In this document: positions 17,930 to 27,428 of the stretch, piece after piece | Layout: each line of letters opens with the position of its first letter | Position numbering within the stretch: position 1 is the first letter of the stretch | From: Bacteroidia bacterium | GTDB taxonomy: Bacteria; Bacteroidota; Bacteroidia; Bacteroidales; F082 | DNA length: 57,092 nucleotides | Reading direction: 5' to 3' | NCBI GenBank assembly: GCA_021287165.1 | Contig: JAJTAY010000028.1 | Span: forward strand, 1-57,092 | The notes under the pieces: model-generated | The model's input: the letters and a program-made list of their open reading frames with translations, nothing else | What the model was told of the DNA's origin: nothing | The model's database searches: none | Program-made: the position numbers and the translations under genes

Positions 17930-18820
17930 ATGGCACGCGACAAAAGGAAGTGGTATCAAAAGCTGCACAATAAGTACAGACTGGTAATGTTCGACGATGA
18001 GTCGTTCGAAGAGAAAATCAGCTTCAGGCTCAGCAGGATGAACGTTTTTGTGGTGGTTGTGAGCCTTAGTTTTTTTCTGGTTTTCGTCACCACATATATT
18101 ATTGCCTTTACTCCCCTGCGGGAATACATTCCAGGCTATACCGACCTCGAAACAAAGCGCTCCGTCTATTCGCTCCAGCGCAGAGCCGACTCACTGGAGC
18201 GTGTTTTCGATCAGAAACAGCTTTATTTTGACAATATTCGCCGCATCGTAATGGGTTATGAAGACGGCGACGACAGCCTGACGGCCGTTCAGCAAAGCTT
18301 CAGGAACAAGCCTTCCGTAAAAAGCGATACAATACGATATACCCGTTCGAAAGAAGACAGCCTGCTCAGGATGGAATTTGAAAATACCGAGCGTTTCAAC
18401 CTGATGACCGAAGGCAGTATCATCCCCGAATCGCGACGACGGGCCATGGGTATTGCCAATTTTTTTGTACCGCTCAAAGGTACCGTTACCAATAAATTCA
18501 ATCCGGCTCAGCGCCACTTTGGTGTCGATGTGGTGAGCCGCCCCAACGAGGCAATTAAGGCAACCCTCGAAGGGGTGGTTGTGTTTGCCGACTGGACGCC
18601 CGAAAAAGGATATGTTATTGGCATTCAACATGCCGGCAACTTCCTATCGGTTTACAAACACAATTCTGTTCTGTTGCGTCGCGAAGGCGATGTGGTGAGG
18701 GCCGGCGAACCCATTGCCATCATCGGTCAGGGCGGCGAGCTCAGCACCGGACCTCACCTGCATTTTGAGCTGTGGTATAATGCCAGTCCCATCAACCCGG
18801 AAGACTACATCTCATTCTGA
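17930..18820 (+). CDS. M23 (LytM) family metallopeptidase, membrane-anchored
   Basis: 296 residues: a basic cytoplasmic start (MARDKRKWYQKLHNKYRLV), one transmembrane helix at about 42-62, a short coiled-coil stem (about 75-110) and a C-terminal LytM domain (about 180-290). The zinc ligands are present as HFGVD and GPHLHFEL. The family cuts peptidoglycan cross-links or, when degenerate, activates amidases; here the zinc site looks intact. The ATG at 17930 is chosen because of the promoter box just upstream and because homologues start with this basic stretch. Divergent from the PorW-like gene. Confidence 0.88.
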   Translation: MARDKRKWYQKLHNKYRLVMFDDESFEEKISFRLSRMNVFVVVVSLSFFLVFVTTYIIAFTPLREYIPGYTDLETKRSVYSLQRRADSLERVFDQKQLYFDNIRRIVMGYEDGDDSLTAVQQSFRNKPSVKSDTIRYTRSKEDSLLRMEFENTERFNLMTEGSIIPESRRRAMGIANFFVPLKGTVTNKFNPAQRHFGVDVVSRPNEAIKATLEGVVVFADWTPEKGYVIGIQHAGNFLSVYKHNSVLLRREGDVVRAGEPIAIIGQGGELSTGPHLHFELWYNASPINPEDYISF

Positions 18821-18952
18821 TCAAATTGATTTCGAGGCCTTTAACTTATTTTGAGAATTGGCCGGAATCCCTTTGGCCAAAAAATGACTAATCTTGCAGC
18901 CTCTAAAAGGCTTAAGCCCTCATCAAAAAGTTTTTGAAAACAATCCGCTTCA

Positions 18953-20281
18953 ATGGAAATCCTGATAAAAATTCTGCAACTGCTGCTGAGCCTCTCCATC
19001 CTGGTCATCGTGCACGAGTTTGGCCATTTTGCCGCCGCTAAAATCTTCAAGACAAGGGTTGAAAAGTTTTACCTCTTTTTCAATCCGTGGTTTTCGCTCT
19101 TCAAATTCAACTATAAGGGGACAGAATACGGCATTGGCTGGCTGCCACTGGGTGGTTATGTGAAGATTGCCGGGATGATCGACGAATCGCTCGACAAGGA
19201 AGCCATGAAGCAGCCTCCTCAACCCTGGGAGTTTCGCACCAAGCCGGCATGGCAAAGGCTGATCATCATGCTCGGAGGTGTTATCATGAACGTTGTTCTG
19301 GCATTTGTCATTTACATCGTCATGCTCACCGTCTATGGCGAGCAATATCTCCCCACCGCCGAAGCAAACCGCTATGGTATTGCCACCGATTCGCTTGGTC
19401 GTTCGTTTGGCCTGATGAACGGCGACCGTATACTCGCGGTTGACGGGCACTCAGTTTCTGATTTCAATAAAATTCCGCTTACCATCATTCTCGAAAAAGC
19501 AAAGACAATCAGCGTTGAACGCAACGGCAGGCCCCTCACAATCGAGTTGCCAGAAGGCGCTATCGGGAAACTTGTGAAGCACCAGTCGCCGCTGTTTCTC
19601 TCGGCACGCATTCCTTTCGTGGTGCAGGGCTTCCCCGAAACCTCAGCAGCCCGAGATGCGGGTGTGAAGCCCGGCGATACACTCCTTTCGATTAACGGAG
19701 AGGAAGCGCGATATTTTCAGGACTTCAGGGAAAAAATTCAGCAATACCGGAATCACGAAATTAGCCTTGGGCTATTGCGCGGAAACGATACGCTCTATCT
19801 TTCAGTAAAAGTTCCCGAAGCCGGTCTGATAGGCGTTTTCCCCGTGCAGCAGCTTGATGCGTTTTTCAATCTTGCCAAAAAGGATTACAACATTTTTTCG
19901 GCTATCCCGGCAGGAATGACCAAGACGGTCGACGGCATCAGCGGCTACCTCAAGCAGTTGAAACTCATTGTTTCGCCTGAGGTGAAAGCTTATGAAAATG
20001 TGGGAGGATTCATCGCGATTGGCAATATTTTCCCGGCCGAGTTTCACTGGGAAAGCTTCTGGCGGCTCACGGCCTTCCTCTCCATCATGCTGGCTGTGCT
20101 CAATTTACTACCCATCCCGGCCCTCGACGGTGGTCATGTCATGTTTCTGATGTATGAGATTGTTGCCCGCCGCAAACCCAGCGACAAATTCATGGAGGTG
20201 GCTCAGATTGTGGGCATGGCGCTTTTGCTGGCGTTGATGATTTTTGCCAACGGTAACGATATCGTAAAGCTTTTCAGATAA
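18953..20281 (+). CDS. rseP: RseP-type site-2 protease
   Basis: A 442-residue intramembrane zinc protease. The first helix carries the metal motif HEFGH (residues 21-25) and the last segment carries LNLLPIPALDGGHVMF with the third ligand Asp. Two PDZ-like domains lie between (about 130-210 and 215-300), the second marked by GVKPGDTLLSINGEE. The family cleaves anti-sigma factors and remnant signal peptides in the membrane. It starts 132 nt after the M23 gene and converges on the YitT pair with only 5 nt between. A TAATCTTG near 18889 may be a degenerate promoter box. Confidence 0.93.
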   Translation: MEILIKILQLLLSLSILVIVHEFGHFAAAKIFKTRVEKFYLFFNPWFSLFKFNYKGTEYGIGWLPLGGYVKIAGMIDESLDKEAMKQPPQPWEFRTKPAWQRLIIMLGGVIMNVVLAFVIYIVMLTVYGEQYLPTAEANRYGIATDSLGRSFGLMNGDRILAVDGHSVSDFNKIPLTIILEKAKTISVERNGRPLTIELPEGAIGKLVKHQSPLFLSARIPFVVQGFPETSAARDAGVKPGDTLLSINGEEARYFQDFREKIQQYRNHEISLGLLRGNDTLYLSVKVPEAGLIGVFPVQQLDAFFNLAKKDYNIFSAIPAGMTKTVDGISGYLKQLKLIVSPEVKAYENVGGFIAIGNIFPAEFHWESFWRLTAFLSIMLAVLNLLPIPALDGGHVMFLMYEIVARRKPSDKFMEVAQIVGMALLLALMIFANGNDIVKLFR

Positions 20282-20286
20282 GGCGA

Positions 20287-21180
20287 TTATTGCTCAAACT
20301 TTGCCTGCAATGGCATAAATCCTTCGCCCAAAATTTCGTCGGCATCGAGCACTGTTAAAAATGCCCCCGGATCGGTGCGCGCAGTGAACTCCTGCAGCAA
20401 TGCCACTTCCCTGCGATTGAGCACAACATAAATCATTTGGCGTTCAACACCCGCATACATCCCTGCGGCCTTGATGAGCGTTCCGCCCCGCTGAAGATCT
20501 TTGATGATGTAATTCGTTATTTCGCTTTGCCTGTCCGAAATCAGCAATATCAGCTTGTCGTAACGTAAACCCTGCATCACCAGATCGATTATCTGACCCA
20601 TCATAAAGATGGCCAGAAGCGAATACAACGGGATGGCCCAATCTTCGAACACCACTGCGCCGAGCACCACGATCAATCCGTCCACCATCATCATGAGCCT
20701 TCCGAGGGGTTTGCCCGTCCACTTGCCGAGCATCATGGCCATAACATCCGTTCCTCCGCAGGTAGCTTTGGCTTTAAACAACATCCCCACTCCCAGACCG
20801 ATTACCGCTCCGCCATACAAAGCCGATAAAAGTATGTCGTCTTCCACCACCGGCTTTCCCTGCGTAAGCCAGTTCAGACCATCCATAAAGCCCGAGGTAA
20901 GGATAAAGCCTGTAAACGTTTTTGCGCCAAATCTTGGTCCCAGCACCCTGATTCCCAGCAAGGTGAGCGGAACATTGAAAAACATGGCCGTAAGGCCGAC
21001 CGGGGTGCCAAAGGTATGGTGCAACACGATGGAGATGCCATAGATACCGCCAGGCACGATGCGGTGCGGGGTAATAAACAATACATAGCCGGCAGCAATG
21101 ATGAAAGCCCCAGCCAAAATAAGGGCATAAGCCTTAAACCACGACCGGCTCAGCGGTTTGTAGCGGACAACATAGCCCAT
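20287..21180 (-). CDS. YitT family membrane protein (second of a tandem pair)
   Basis: 297 residues: five hydrophobic segments in the first 190 residues, then a soluble DUF2179 domain (about 215-290, YDKLILLISDRQSEITNYII). LGPRFGAKTFTGFILTSGFMDG and SKATSGGTD-like KATCGGTDVMAMMLGKWT are family landmarks. YitT proteins are common and of uncertain transport function. Its ATG shares one base with the stop of the upstream paralogue (TAATG), so translation is probably coupled. Confidence 0.88.
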   Translation of the reverse strand: MGYVVRYKPLSRSWFKAYALILAGAFIIAAGYVLFITPHRIVPGGIYGISIVLHHTFGTPVGLTAMFFNVPLTLLGIRVLGPRFGAKTFTGFILTSGFMDGLNWLTQGKPVVEDDILLSALYGGAVIGLGVGMLFKAKATCGGTDVMAMMLGKWTGKPLGRLMMMVDGLIVVLGAVVFEDWAIPLYSLLAIFMMGQIIDLVMQGLRYDKLILLISDRQSEITNYIIKDLQRGGTLIKAAGMYAGVERQMIYVVLNRREVALLQEFTARTDPGAFLTVLDADEILGEGFMPLQAKFEQ

Positions 21181-22073
21181 TAGTCGCTCACTTTTTCTTT
21201 CAGCGATTTGAAGCCTTCGCCGAGTATTTCGTTGGCATTGATAACGGTTACAAAAGCACGCGGGTCAATCTGATGAATATATTCCTGAAGCATAGCCATT
21301 TCGCGCCGGTTGACTACCGTAAAGATGATGGTTCGTTCAGCCCCGTTATACATGCCCTGCCCTTTGATGAATGTTCCACCGCGGTTGAGATCGTTGATAA
21401 TCTTGTGTCTGATGTCTTCGTATTTATCCGATATGATAAACAGGGTTTTATCGTAATTAATCCCTTGCAGAATGGTGTCGATTACCCTTCCTGTAATAAA
21501 TATCACTATGAGTGAATAGAGTGGGATTTTCCAGTCCTGAAACACGGCCAGACCAAGCAGCACAATCACCGAGTCGACATAAATAAGCAGCTGTCCAACA
21601 GGTAGTTTTGTGTACTTGCTAATAATCATCGCCACGATGTCGGTACCTCCCGAAGTGGCTTTCGATTTGAAGATGAGGCCAAGCCCGAGACCCAGAAAAA
21701 CGCCTCCAAAAATCGACGAAAGCAAAGGCTCGTCGGGTACAAGGGGCTCACTGCCGTAGAAGTAGGTTATGCCATCCACAAAAAGTGCGGTGAGCAAAAA
21801 GCCGACTACAGTTTTTGCTCCAAAACGCGGTCCCAGGATTCTGATTCCAAGCAATGTGAGCGGTATGTCCATGCTCAGGGCTGTCATACCCACCGGAAAA
21901 CCGAAAAGGTAATGCAATACGATGGCAATACCGTACACCCCGCCGGGCACTATTTTGTAAGGAGTGATAAACAGCACGAAGCCCGCTGCCAGAATAAAAC
22001 TTCCGACCAGGATGAGGCTGTAGTTGATAATCCATTTTCGGGAGAACAGTTTCTCCTTTTGTAGAAAAGGCAT
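21180..22073 (-). CDS. YitT family membrane protein (first of a tandem pair)
   Basis: 297 residues with the same plan as its neighbour: membrane part to about 195, then a DUF2179 domain. The two share ITPxxIVPGGxYGIxIVLHxxFGxPVG, LGIRxLGPRFGAKT and FxxGRxIDxxxQGxxYDK, so this is a clear local duplication. The ATG at 22073 is chosen because a TAACTTTG promoter box lies at 22098-22091, inside the longer frame that extends to 22238. Confidence 0.88.
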   Translation of the reverse strand: MPFLQKEKLFSRKWIINYSLILVGSFILAAGFVLFITPYKIVPGGVYGIAIVLHYLFGFPVGMTALSMDIPLTLLGIRILGPRFGAKTVVGFLLTALFVDGITYFYGSEPLVPDEPLLSSIFGGVFLGLGLGLIFKSKATSGGTDIVAMIISKYTKLPVGQLLIYVDSVIVLLGLAVFQDWKIPLYSLIVIFITGRVIDTILQGINYDKTLFIISDKYEDIRHKIINDLNRGGTFIKGQGMYNGAERTIIFTVVNRREMAMLQEYIHQIDPRAFVTVINANEILGEGFKSLKEKVSD

Positions 22074-22090
22074 GATTGCAGATTTTTTTG

Positions 22091-22098
22091 CAAAGTTA
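22091..22098 (-). promoter_or_regulatory. -7 box of the YitT pair
   Basis: Minus-strand TAACTTTG, 17 nt before the ATG. A possible TTTG at 22125-22122 has a spacer of 23 nt, longer than ideal. Confidence 0.5.
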
Positions 22099-22285
22099 GG
22101 ATTTTGGGTGCTGATGCCTGCCAAAGACTGCCCTGGCGCGCAATAAAGCGACAAAACAAAGGTTAATAGGCTAACAGGCTTTACGGTGCTCCGATGCTGC
22201 TGAAAGGCAATAATTAAGCACCGAAAGAGAGGTTGCACGAAAAGTATTAATTTAGCGGCTTCCTAAGAAGCGCTTAGGCCATAGA

Positions 22286-23242
22286 ATGACATTGATTATC
22301 AGGACTTTCATCGTTTTTCTGCTGCTAATTGGGGCACAATGGCGGGTATTTGCACAGCAAGCTCCCATCTTCACACATCACGGCAGCACCCATGCTTACA
22401 CCAATCCAGGATTTGCCGGGCTTGGCGAAGGCATTTGCGTGAACGGTATCGTCAGGCAGCAATGGGCTGGCTTTAAAGACATGGAAGGCAACAAAGTGGC
22501 TCCCGAAACCTTTTTAATTACAGGCGATATGCCAGTAAACCTGCTCCGGGGAGGCGCATCGCTGGCCATTATTCAGGATAAGCTTGGCTTTGAGCGCAAT
22601 GTTGGTGTTCAGCTTGGCTATGCCTATCATACCGGATTTGCCGGTGGAACATTGGGTATCGGAACGGCATTAAACTTTCTGAACCGCACCGTAGATTTCT
22701 CTAAGTTCAAACCACATTCCAGCGGCGATCCGGTGTTGGCACAGGGCGAGCTCAGCGATATGCTTTTCGACCTCAATTTTGGCTTATTTTATGAAGTCTC
22801 CGAAAAATATTACGCCGGCATTTCGATGACCAGCGCCCTCGAAAGTCGCGGTAAAGCACTGACATCCAATTCCGAAGCCAGTTTCGTTGGCGATCGTACC
22901 GTTTACTTAGTGGGTGGCTATCAATACACTTTCCCCAATAATCCCGCATATACCATTCAACCCTCTGTGAGCCTGATGAGTAATTTTTCTACGTGGCAGA
23001 TGAACCTTTCGGGAGCTCTGTCATACAATAATCAGTTTTGGGGAGGCGTTAATTACCGTCCGCAGGAATCTGTAGGCATCTTGCTTGGTATGAAAGTGCT
23101 CGATCTTAAAATCAGTTACAGTTACGACGTGAACATTATGGGCCTGGGTGTTCCCGGCTCTCACGAAGTAAGCCTGGGATATTGTTTTAAGGTGCAGACT
23201 GAAAAATACACCCGAACCTATCGCAACACACGATACCTCTAA
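22286..23242 (+). CDS. porP: PorP/SprF family type IX secretion outer-membrane protein
   Basis: 318 residues with a signal peptide (cleavage after VFAQ, about residue 24) and a predicted beta-barrel. QQAPIFTHHGSTHAYTNPGFAGL, LGYAYHTGFAGGTLGIG and the ending SYDVNIMGLGVPGSHEVSLGY are PorP/SprF signatures. The family accompanies the secretion ring and, with modular partners, holds secreted proteins at the surface. It leads the operon porP-gldKLMN. Just before the ATG, CCTAAG-aagcg-CTTAGG (22262-22278) could fold into a small hairpin in the leader. Confidence 0.9.
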   Translation: MTLIIRTFIVFLLLIGAQWRVFAQQAPIFTHHGSTHAYTNPGFAGLGEGICVNGIVRQQWAGFKDMEGNKVAPETFLITGDMPVNLLRGGASLAIIQDKLGFERNVGVQLGYAYHTGFAGGTLGIGTALNFLNRTVDFSKFKPHSSGDPVLAQGELSDMLFDLNFGLFYEVSEKYYAGISMTSALESRGKALTSNSEASFVGDRTVYLVGGYQYTFPNNPAYTIQPSVSLMSNFSTWQMNLSGALSYNNQFWGGVNYRPQESVGILLGMKVLDLKISYSYDVNIMGLGVPGSHEVSLGYCFKVQTEKYTRTYRNTRYL

Positions 23243-23281
23243 AAATACAAAACGCTGTTGACCAGATATTTTGAACCGAAG

Positions 23282-24658
23282 ATGAAAAGAATTCTGATGT
23301 TTGCCGCCACGGCGCTCATACTTGCCTCCTGTGGCAGCTCAAACCAGGGAGAGCTTGTGGGTGCCCGCAAGAAATCGAAGCCATTTTTCCAGCCCGATCC
23401 TTATGGTATGGTTTTTATCCCGCAAGGGAGCTTCACCATGGGTGCAGGTGGTGAAGATATTACCTATGGCGCCCTCAACCAGCCCAAGACCATTTCGGTT
23501 TCGGCCTTTTTTATGGACGAGACTGAAATCACCAATAATAAGTATAGGGAATTTGTCTGGTACGTACGCGACTCTATCGCCCGCACCTTGCTCGGAGAAG
23601 TGCAGCCTGATAAATACCTGATTTCGGAAGATCCTAAAACCGGCGAGCAATTCGACCCTCCGCATCTGAACTGGAAAACTCCCATTCAGTGGAACAGCAA
23701 GGATCAGGATGTTCGTCAGGCACTCGAGCAAATGTATCTGCCCGACCTTGAGCGCTATTTCCGCCGCAAAGAAATTGACACCCGCAAACTCAACTACGTT
23801 TATTACTGGGTCGACCTGCATGCAGCCGCAAAGAAAGAATTTGACGAAAACGGAAAATACGACTACCGCAATGCAGGGTTGTCGAACCGCCCGCAGGGTT
23901 TGACCAACCGCTCAGTTTACGTTCGCAAGGAAATGATCAACGTATATCCCGACACCCTTGCATGGATTCATGATTATGCCTATTCTTTCAACGATCCGAT
24001 GACGGAGAAGTATTTCTGGCATCCGGCATACGATCATTATCCGGTGGTAGGCGTCAACTGGCAACAGGCCCGCGCATTCTGCGTTTGGCGCACCGAAAAG
24101 CTCAACAACTATCTGCTTTCGAAAAAAGGTGAAGTGGCGCTGGCAGAGTTTCGCCTGCCTACCGAAGCTGAATGGGAGTGGGCGGCACGCGGCGGCAACA
24201 ACCTCAACCCTTACCCCTGGGGCGGTCCCTACACCCGCAACGATCAGGGTTGCTTTTTGGCCAACTTTAAGCCCATGCGCGGCGATTATATTGCCGACGG
24301 AGGTTTGCGCACAGTTATTGTAGGTCATTATCCGCCAAACGACTTTGGATTGTATGATATGGCGGGTAATGTAGCCGAATGGACCAACAGCGCCTTCGAT
24401 CCTGCTTCCTATAACCTGACATGGGATATGAACCCCAATTATACTTACAACGCCAAAGAAAGCGACCCACCTGTTATGAAGCGTAAAGTGATCCGTGGCG
24501 GCTCGTGGAAAGACATCGAATACTACCTGCAGGTAACCACCCGTGCATACGAGTATCAGGACACGGCAAAGAGTTATATCGGCTTCCGCACCATCCAACC
24601 TTACCTTGGTCGCAATAAGGGCGACAACCCATTGAAATCTTCAAGAGTTTACAGATAA
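23282..24658 (+). CDS. gldK: GldK/PorK type IX secretion lipoprotein
   Basis: A 458-residue outer-membrane lipoprotein: MKRILMFAATALILASC is a lipoprotein signal ending in the lipidated Cys17. The rest is a formylglycine-generating-enzyme-like (FGE-sulfatase) domain: GMVFIPQGSFTMGAGG, DETEITNNKYREFV, LPTEAEWEWAARGG, MAGNVAEWT. In the secretion machine GldK and GldN form the large periplasmic ring below the outer membrane. The ATG at 23282 is chosen over the TTG at 23258 because it begins the signal peptide. The next gene follows after 31 nt. Confidence 0.95.
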   Translation: MKRILMFAATALILASCGSSNQGELVGARKKSKPFFQPDPYGMVFIPQGSFTMGAGGEDITYGALNQPKTISVSAFFMDETEITNNKYREFVWYVRDSIARTLLGEVQPDKYLISEDPKTGEQFDPPHLNWKTPIQWNSKDQDVRQALEQMYLPDLERYFRRKEIDTRKLNYVYYWVDLHAAAKKEFDENGKYDYRNAGLSNRPQGLTNRSVYVRKEMINVYPDTLAWIHDYAYSFNDPMTEKYFWHPAYDHYPVVGVNWQQARAFCVWRTEKLNNYLLSKKGEVALAEFRLPTEAEWEWAARGGNNLNPYPWGGPYTRNDQGCFLANFKPMRGDYIADGGLRTVIVGHYPPNDFGLYDMAGNVAEWTNSAFDPASYNLTWDMNPNYTYNAKESDPPVMKRKVIRGGSWKDIEYYLQVTTRAYEYQDTAKSYIGFRTIQPYLGRNKGDNPLKSSRVYR

Positions 24659-24689
24659 GTCAAACAACAATAAGCCAAGTAATAAAACA

Positions 24690-25715
24690 ATGAGCTTCAA
24701 TAAGTTTCTCCGTAGCAAGAAGTATAAAAAAATCATGTCGATGATTTATGGCTTTGGTGCCTCCATCGTTATCATCGGCGCGCTTTTCAAGATCAATCAC
24801 TATCAGGGTGCCAACGAGCTGCTGGCTATCGGTCTGATCACCGAGGCTATCATCTTTTTCTTTTCGGCATTCGAGCCTCCGCATATCGAACCCGACTGGA
24901 GCCTCGTTTACCCCCAGCTTGCCGGAATGTATCACGACAGCCCGCTGCAGCAGGAATTGCAAAAGAGTTCAGGTGCCTCGCAACAGCTCGACAAACTGTT
25001 CAAGGATGCCAACATTGACAAGGATACTATTGAGAAATTCGGACAAGGATTGCGCAAGATCAGTGAGCAGGCCAACCAGCTCTCCCAGGTGGGCAGTGCC
25101 GTTGTGGCCACTTCCGAGTTTTCGGACAGCCTTAAGAATGCTTCGCGCAATGTGAACGAGCTTGCAGGCAGCTACAAAAAGGCTTCCGAGGCTCTCAGTA
25201 AAGATGCAGTGGCTACGGTTGAATTTGTGGACAATATGAAAGGCGCAGCCGAAAACGCATCGAAGCTTAGCAGCGCATACGGACAAGCCGCTGAAGCGAT
25301 TAAGAGAGAAGCGCTTACTACTGAAGAGCTATCAAACACCGTGAAAACAGCTGCCCAGTCGGCAAAAATGCTGGCTGAGTCGTACTCGATCTCCGCTTCC
25401 ACACTCAAGAAATCGATGGAATCGCTCGACTTTGGCAGGGTTGACGGCGAGTCGTACAACAAACAGCTGCAGCAGATTGCCAAAAATATGGCTGCTCTCA
25501 ATCAGGTTTATGAGATGCAGCTGCAGGGCGCTTCGAAGAATGCCGAAGCCGCTGACAACCTGCACAAAACCATGAGCCAGTATCTGGAAAAGATGAATCA
25601 GACCGCCGCCAACACCCAGCAGCTTAACCAGCAGATGACCGAGCTGAACCAACGCATCAGTGCACTGAACAAGGTGTATGGCAATATGCTGTCGGCCATG
25701 AATTTCAAGGCATAA
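24690..25715 (+). CDS. gldL: GldL/PorL inner-membrane motor subunit
   Basis: 341 residues with two transmembrane helices (about 14-34 and 44-61), then a long helical, probably coiled-coil cytoplasmic tail rich in A, Q, S and E. The second helix has Glu52 in GLITEAIIFF; an intramembrane Glu of this type is needed for proton-driven rotation of the GldLM motor. The tail is much longer than in Flavobacterium johnsoniae GldL (about 215 residues) and closer to, or longer than, Porphyromonas PorL. It sits between gldK and gldM. Confidence 0.95.
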   Translation: MSFNKFLRSKKYKKIMSMIYGFGASIVIIGALFKINHYQGANELLAIGLITEAIIFFFSAFEPPHIEPDWSLVYPQLAGMYHDSPLQQELQKSSGASQQLDKLFKDANIDKDTIEKFGQGLRKISEQANQLSQVGSAVVATSEFSDSLKNASRNVNELAGSYKKASEALSKDAVATVEFVDNMKGAAENASKLSSAYGQAAEAIKREALTTEELSNTVKTAAQSAKMLAESYSISASTLKKSMESLDFGRVDGESYNKQLQQIAKNMAALNQVYEMQLQGASKNAEAADNLHKTMSQYLEKMNQTAANTQQLNQQMTELNQRISALNKVYGNMLSAMNFKA

Positions 25716-25751
25716 CAAAACCTATAGCAACAAAACCGGAGATTACAGCCC

Positions 25752-27413
25752 ATGGCAGGATATAAGGAAACCCCAAGGCAGAAAATGATCGGGATGTTGT
25801 ACCTGGTTTTGACTGCCTTGCTGGCCCTCAATGTTTCGAAAGATATTCTCGACGCCTTTCTGGTGGTAAACGAAAGCATGGTGAGCACCAACGAAAGTTT
25901 CACCAGCAAAATCGTGAGCGAATACGCACGTTTCGAAAACCAGTACAATATGAACCCGGCCAAGGTGGAAGAATACTGGAAGCAAGCCCAGGAAGTCCGC
26001 CGCCGCACCGTTGAATTGCTTAATTATATCGAAGATATTCAGCTCGAGGTGGTTGCGCGCTCCGAGCGAATGAGCAAGGAGGAGGCCCTGACTAAATTTT
26101 TCGATATGCGTCCCACACCCGATCGGATGAATCCGGGTCAGACTATTGAAAAACCACAAGTGAGGCTTGCCGACGTGCCCTCGCGCGATAAATACGATGA
26201 AGCTACCAACTTTATGGTTGGCCAAAACAAGAACGGCAAAGCTTACGAACTGGGCCAAAAACTGGAGGATTACCGCGCGTTTATATTAGGAATCGTTGGA
26301 GAGCAATACGCTGACAAAATAGGTCTCAATACCAAAGGACGTTATACCGATGCCACCGGCACGCCTCAGGACTGGCAGTATCACAACTTTTTCCATACCA
26401 TCCTGGCTGCCAACATTACCATCCTTAACAAGATTATGACCGAGATTAAAAATGCGGAGTTCGACGCCATCAACAGGCTCTACGCCAACATCTCGGAGAA
26501 GGACTTTAAGTTCGACAACATTTCGGCCAAGGTAATACCTCGCTCAACCTACATCCTTGCAGGACAAAACTATGAAGCAGAAGTGCTTGTGGCAGCCTAC
26601 GACTCCAAGACCAACGCCGATGTGCGTGTGCTTAGGGGTGTGGATCGCATAACCGATGCCAATATCGGGAGTGCTCAGGTGGTTCGCAGCCAGAATGGTG
26701 TGGTGAAGCTGAGTTTTCCCGGACAAAACATTGGACCTCAGCGCTATGCTGGTATCATTGAGATGCGCGATCCAGCAACCCAGGAACTGGTTCGCTATCC
26801 TTTCTCTGCCGACTACATCGTAGCGCCTCCTTCGCTAACAGTGGCCCCGCTAAAAATGAACATCCTTTACGCCGGGCTCAAAAATCCCATCTCGCTCTCT
26901 TCGCCCGGTATTCCGGCCGAACAGATCGTGCCTTCGATTTCGGTGGGAAAAATCACCAAAAAGGCCGATGGCACCTTTGATGCTGAGGTTCCTGTGACTG
27001 CCCGTACGGCCACCATCAGCGCGGTAGCCAATGTGGACGGTCGCAGCCTTCCGCTTGGCAGCTTCGAATTCCGCGTTAAGCAGGTGCCCAGCCCTGTAGC
27101 CAAAATAGCCGACATGACCGACGGTCAGATAGATCGTAACCGCCTGTTGGCCGCACGCGCCATCATCCCCGAAATGGTTGACTTCGATTTCAGTGATTAC
27201 CATTTCGAAATAGTTTCGTACGAGTTGACTACTTACCGTGGCAATGAGCTGCAGCGAACCGGAACTATTCGTGGAAATGTTTTCACAGAGCCGGTGTTGA
27301 ATATCATTCGTAATGCAGCACGCGGCCAACGACTATACTTCGAGCGCATTCAGGCTAAAAGTCCTGATGGAGGCATGCGCACACTCAACCCTATCAATCT
27401 GGAAATTAATTAG
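25752..27413 (+). CDS. gldM: GldM/PorM periplasmic motor shaft
   Basis: 553 residues with one N-terminal transmembrane helix (about 12-32, KMIGMLYLVLTALLALNVSKDILDAF spans it) and a long periplasmic part of successive helical and Ig-like domains (D1-D4 in known structures). The helix pairs with the GldL helices to form the rotary motor, and the shaft reaches the GldKN ring. The segment PSLTVAPLKMNILYAGLKNPISLS begins the D3-type domain. It starts 36 nt after gldL and is followed by gldN after 15 nt. Confidence 0.95.
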   Translation: MAGYKETPRQKMIGMLYLVLTALLALNVSKDILDAFLVVNESMVSTNESFTSKIVSEYARFENQYNMNPAKVEEYWKQAQEVRRRTVELLNYIEDIQLEVVARSERMSKEEALTKFFDMRPTPDRMNPGQTIEKPQVRLADVPSRDKYDEATNFMVGQNKNGKAYELGQKLEDYRAFILGIVGEQYADKIGLNTKGRYTDATGTPQDWQYHNFFHTILAANITILNKIMTEIKNAEFDAINRLYANISEKDFKFDNISAKVIPRSTYILAGQNYEAEVLVAAYDSKTNADVRVLRGVDRITDANIGSAQVVRSQNGVVKLSFPGQNIGPQRYAGIIEMRDPATQELVRYPFSADYIVAPPSLTVAPLKMNILYAGLKNPISLSSPGIPAEQIVPSISVGKITKKADGTFDAEVPVTARTATISAVANVDGRSLPLGSFEFRVKQVPSPVAKIADMTDGQIDRNRLLAARAIIPEMVDFDFSDYHFEIVSYELTTYRGNELQRTGTIRGNVFTEPVLNIIRNAARGQRLYFERIQAKSPDGGMRTLNPINLEIN

Positions 27414-27428
27414 TAATACCCAACTGGC

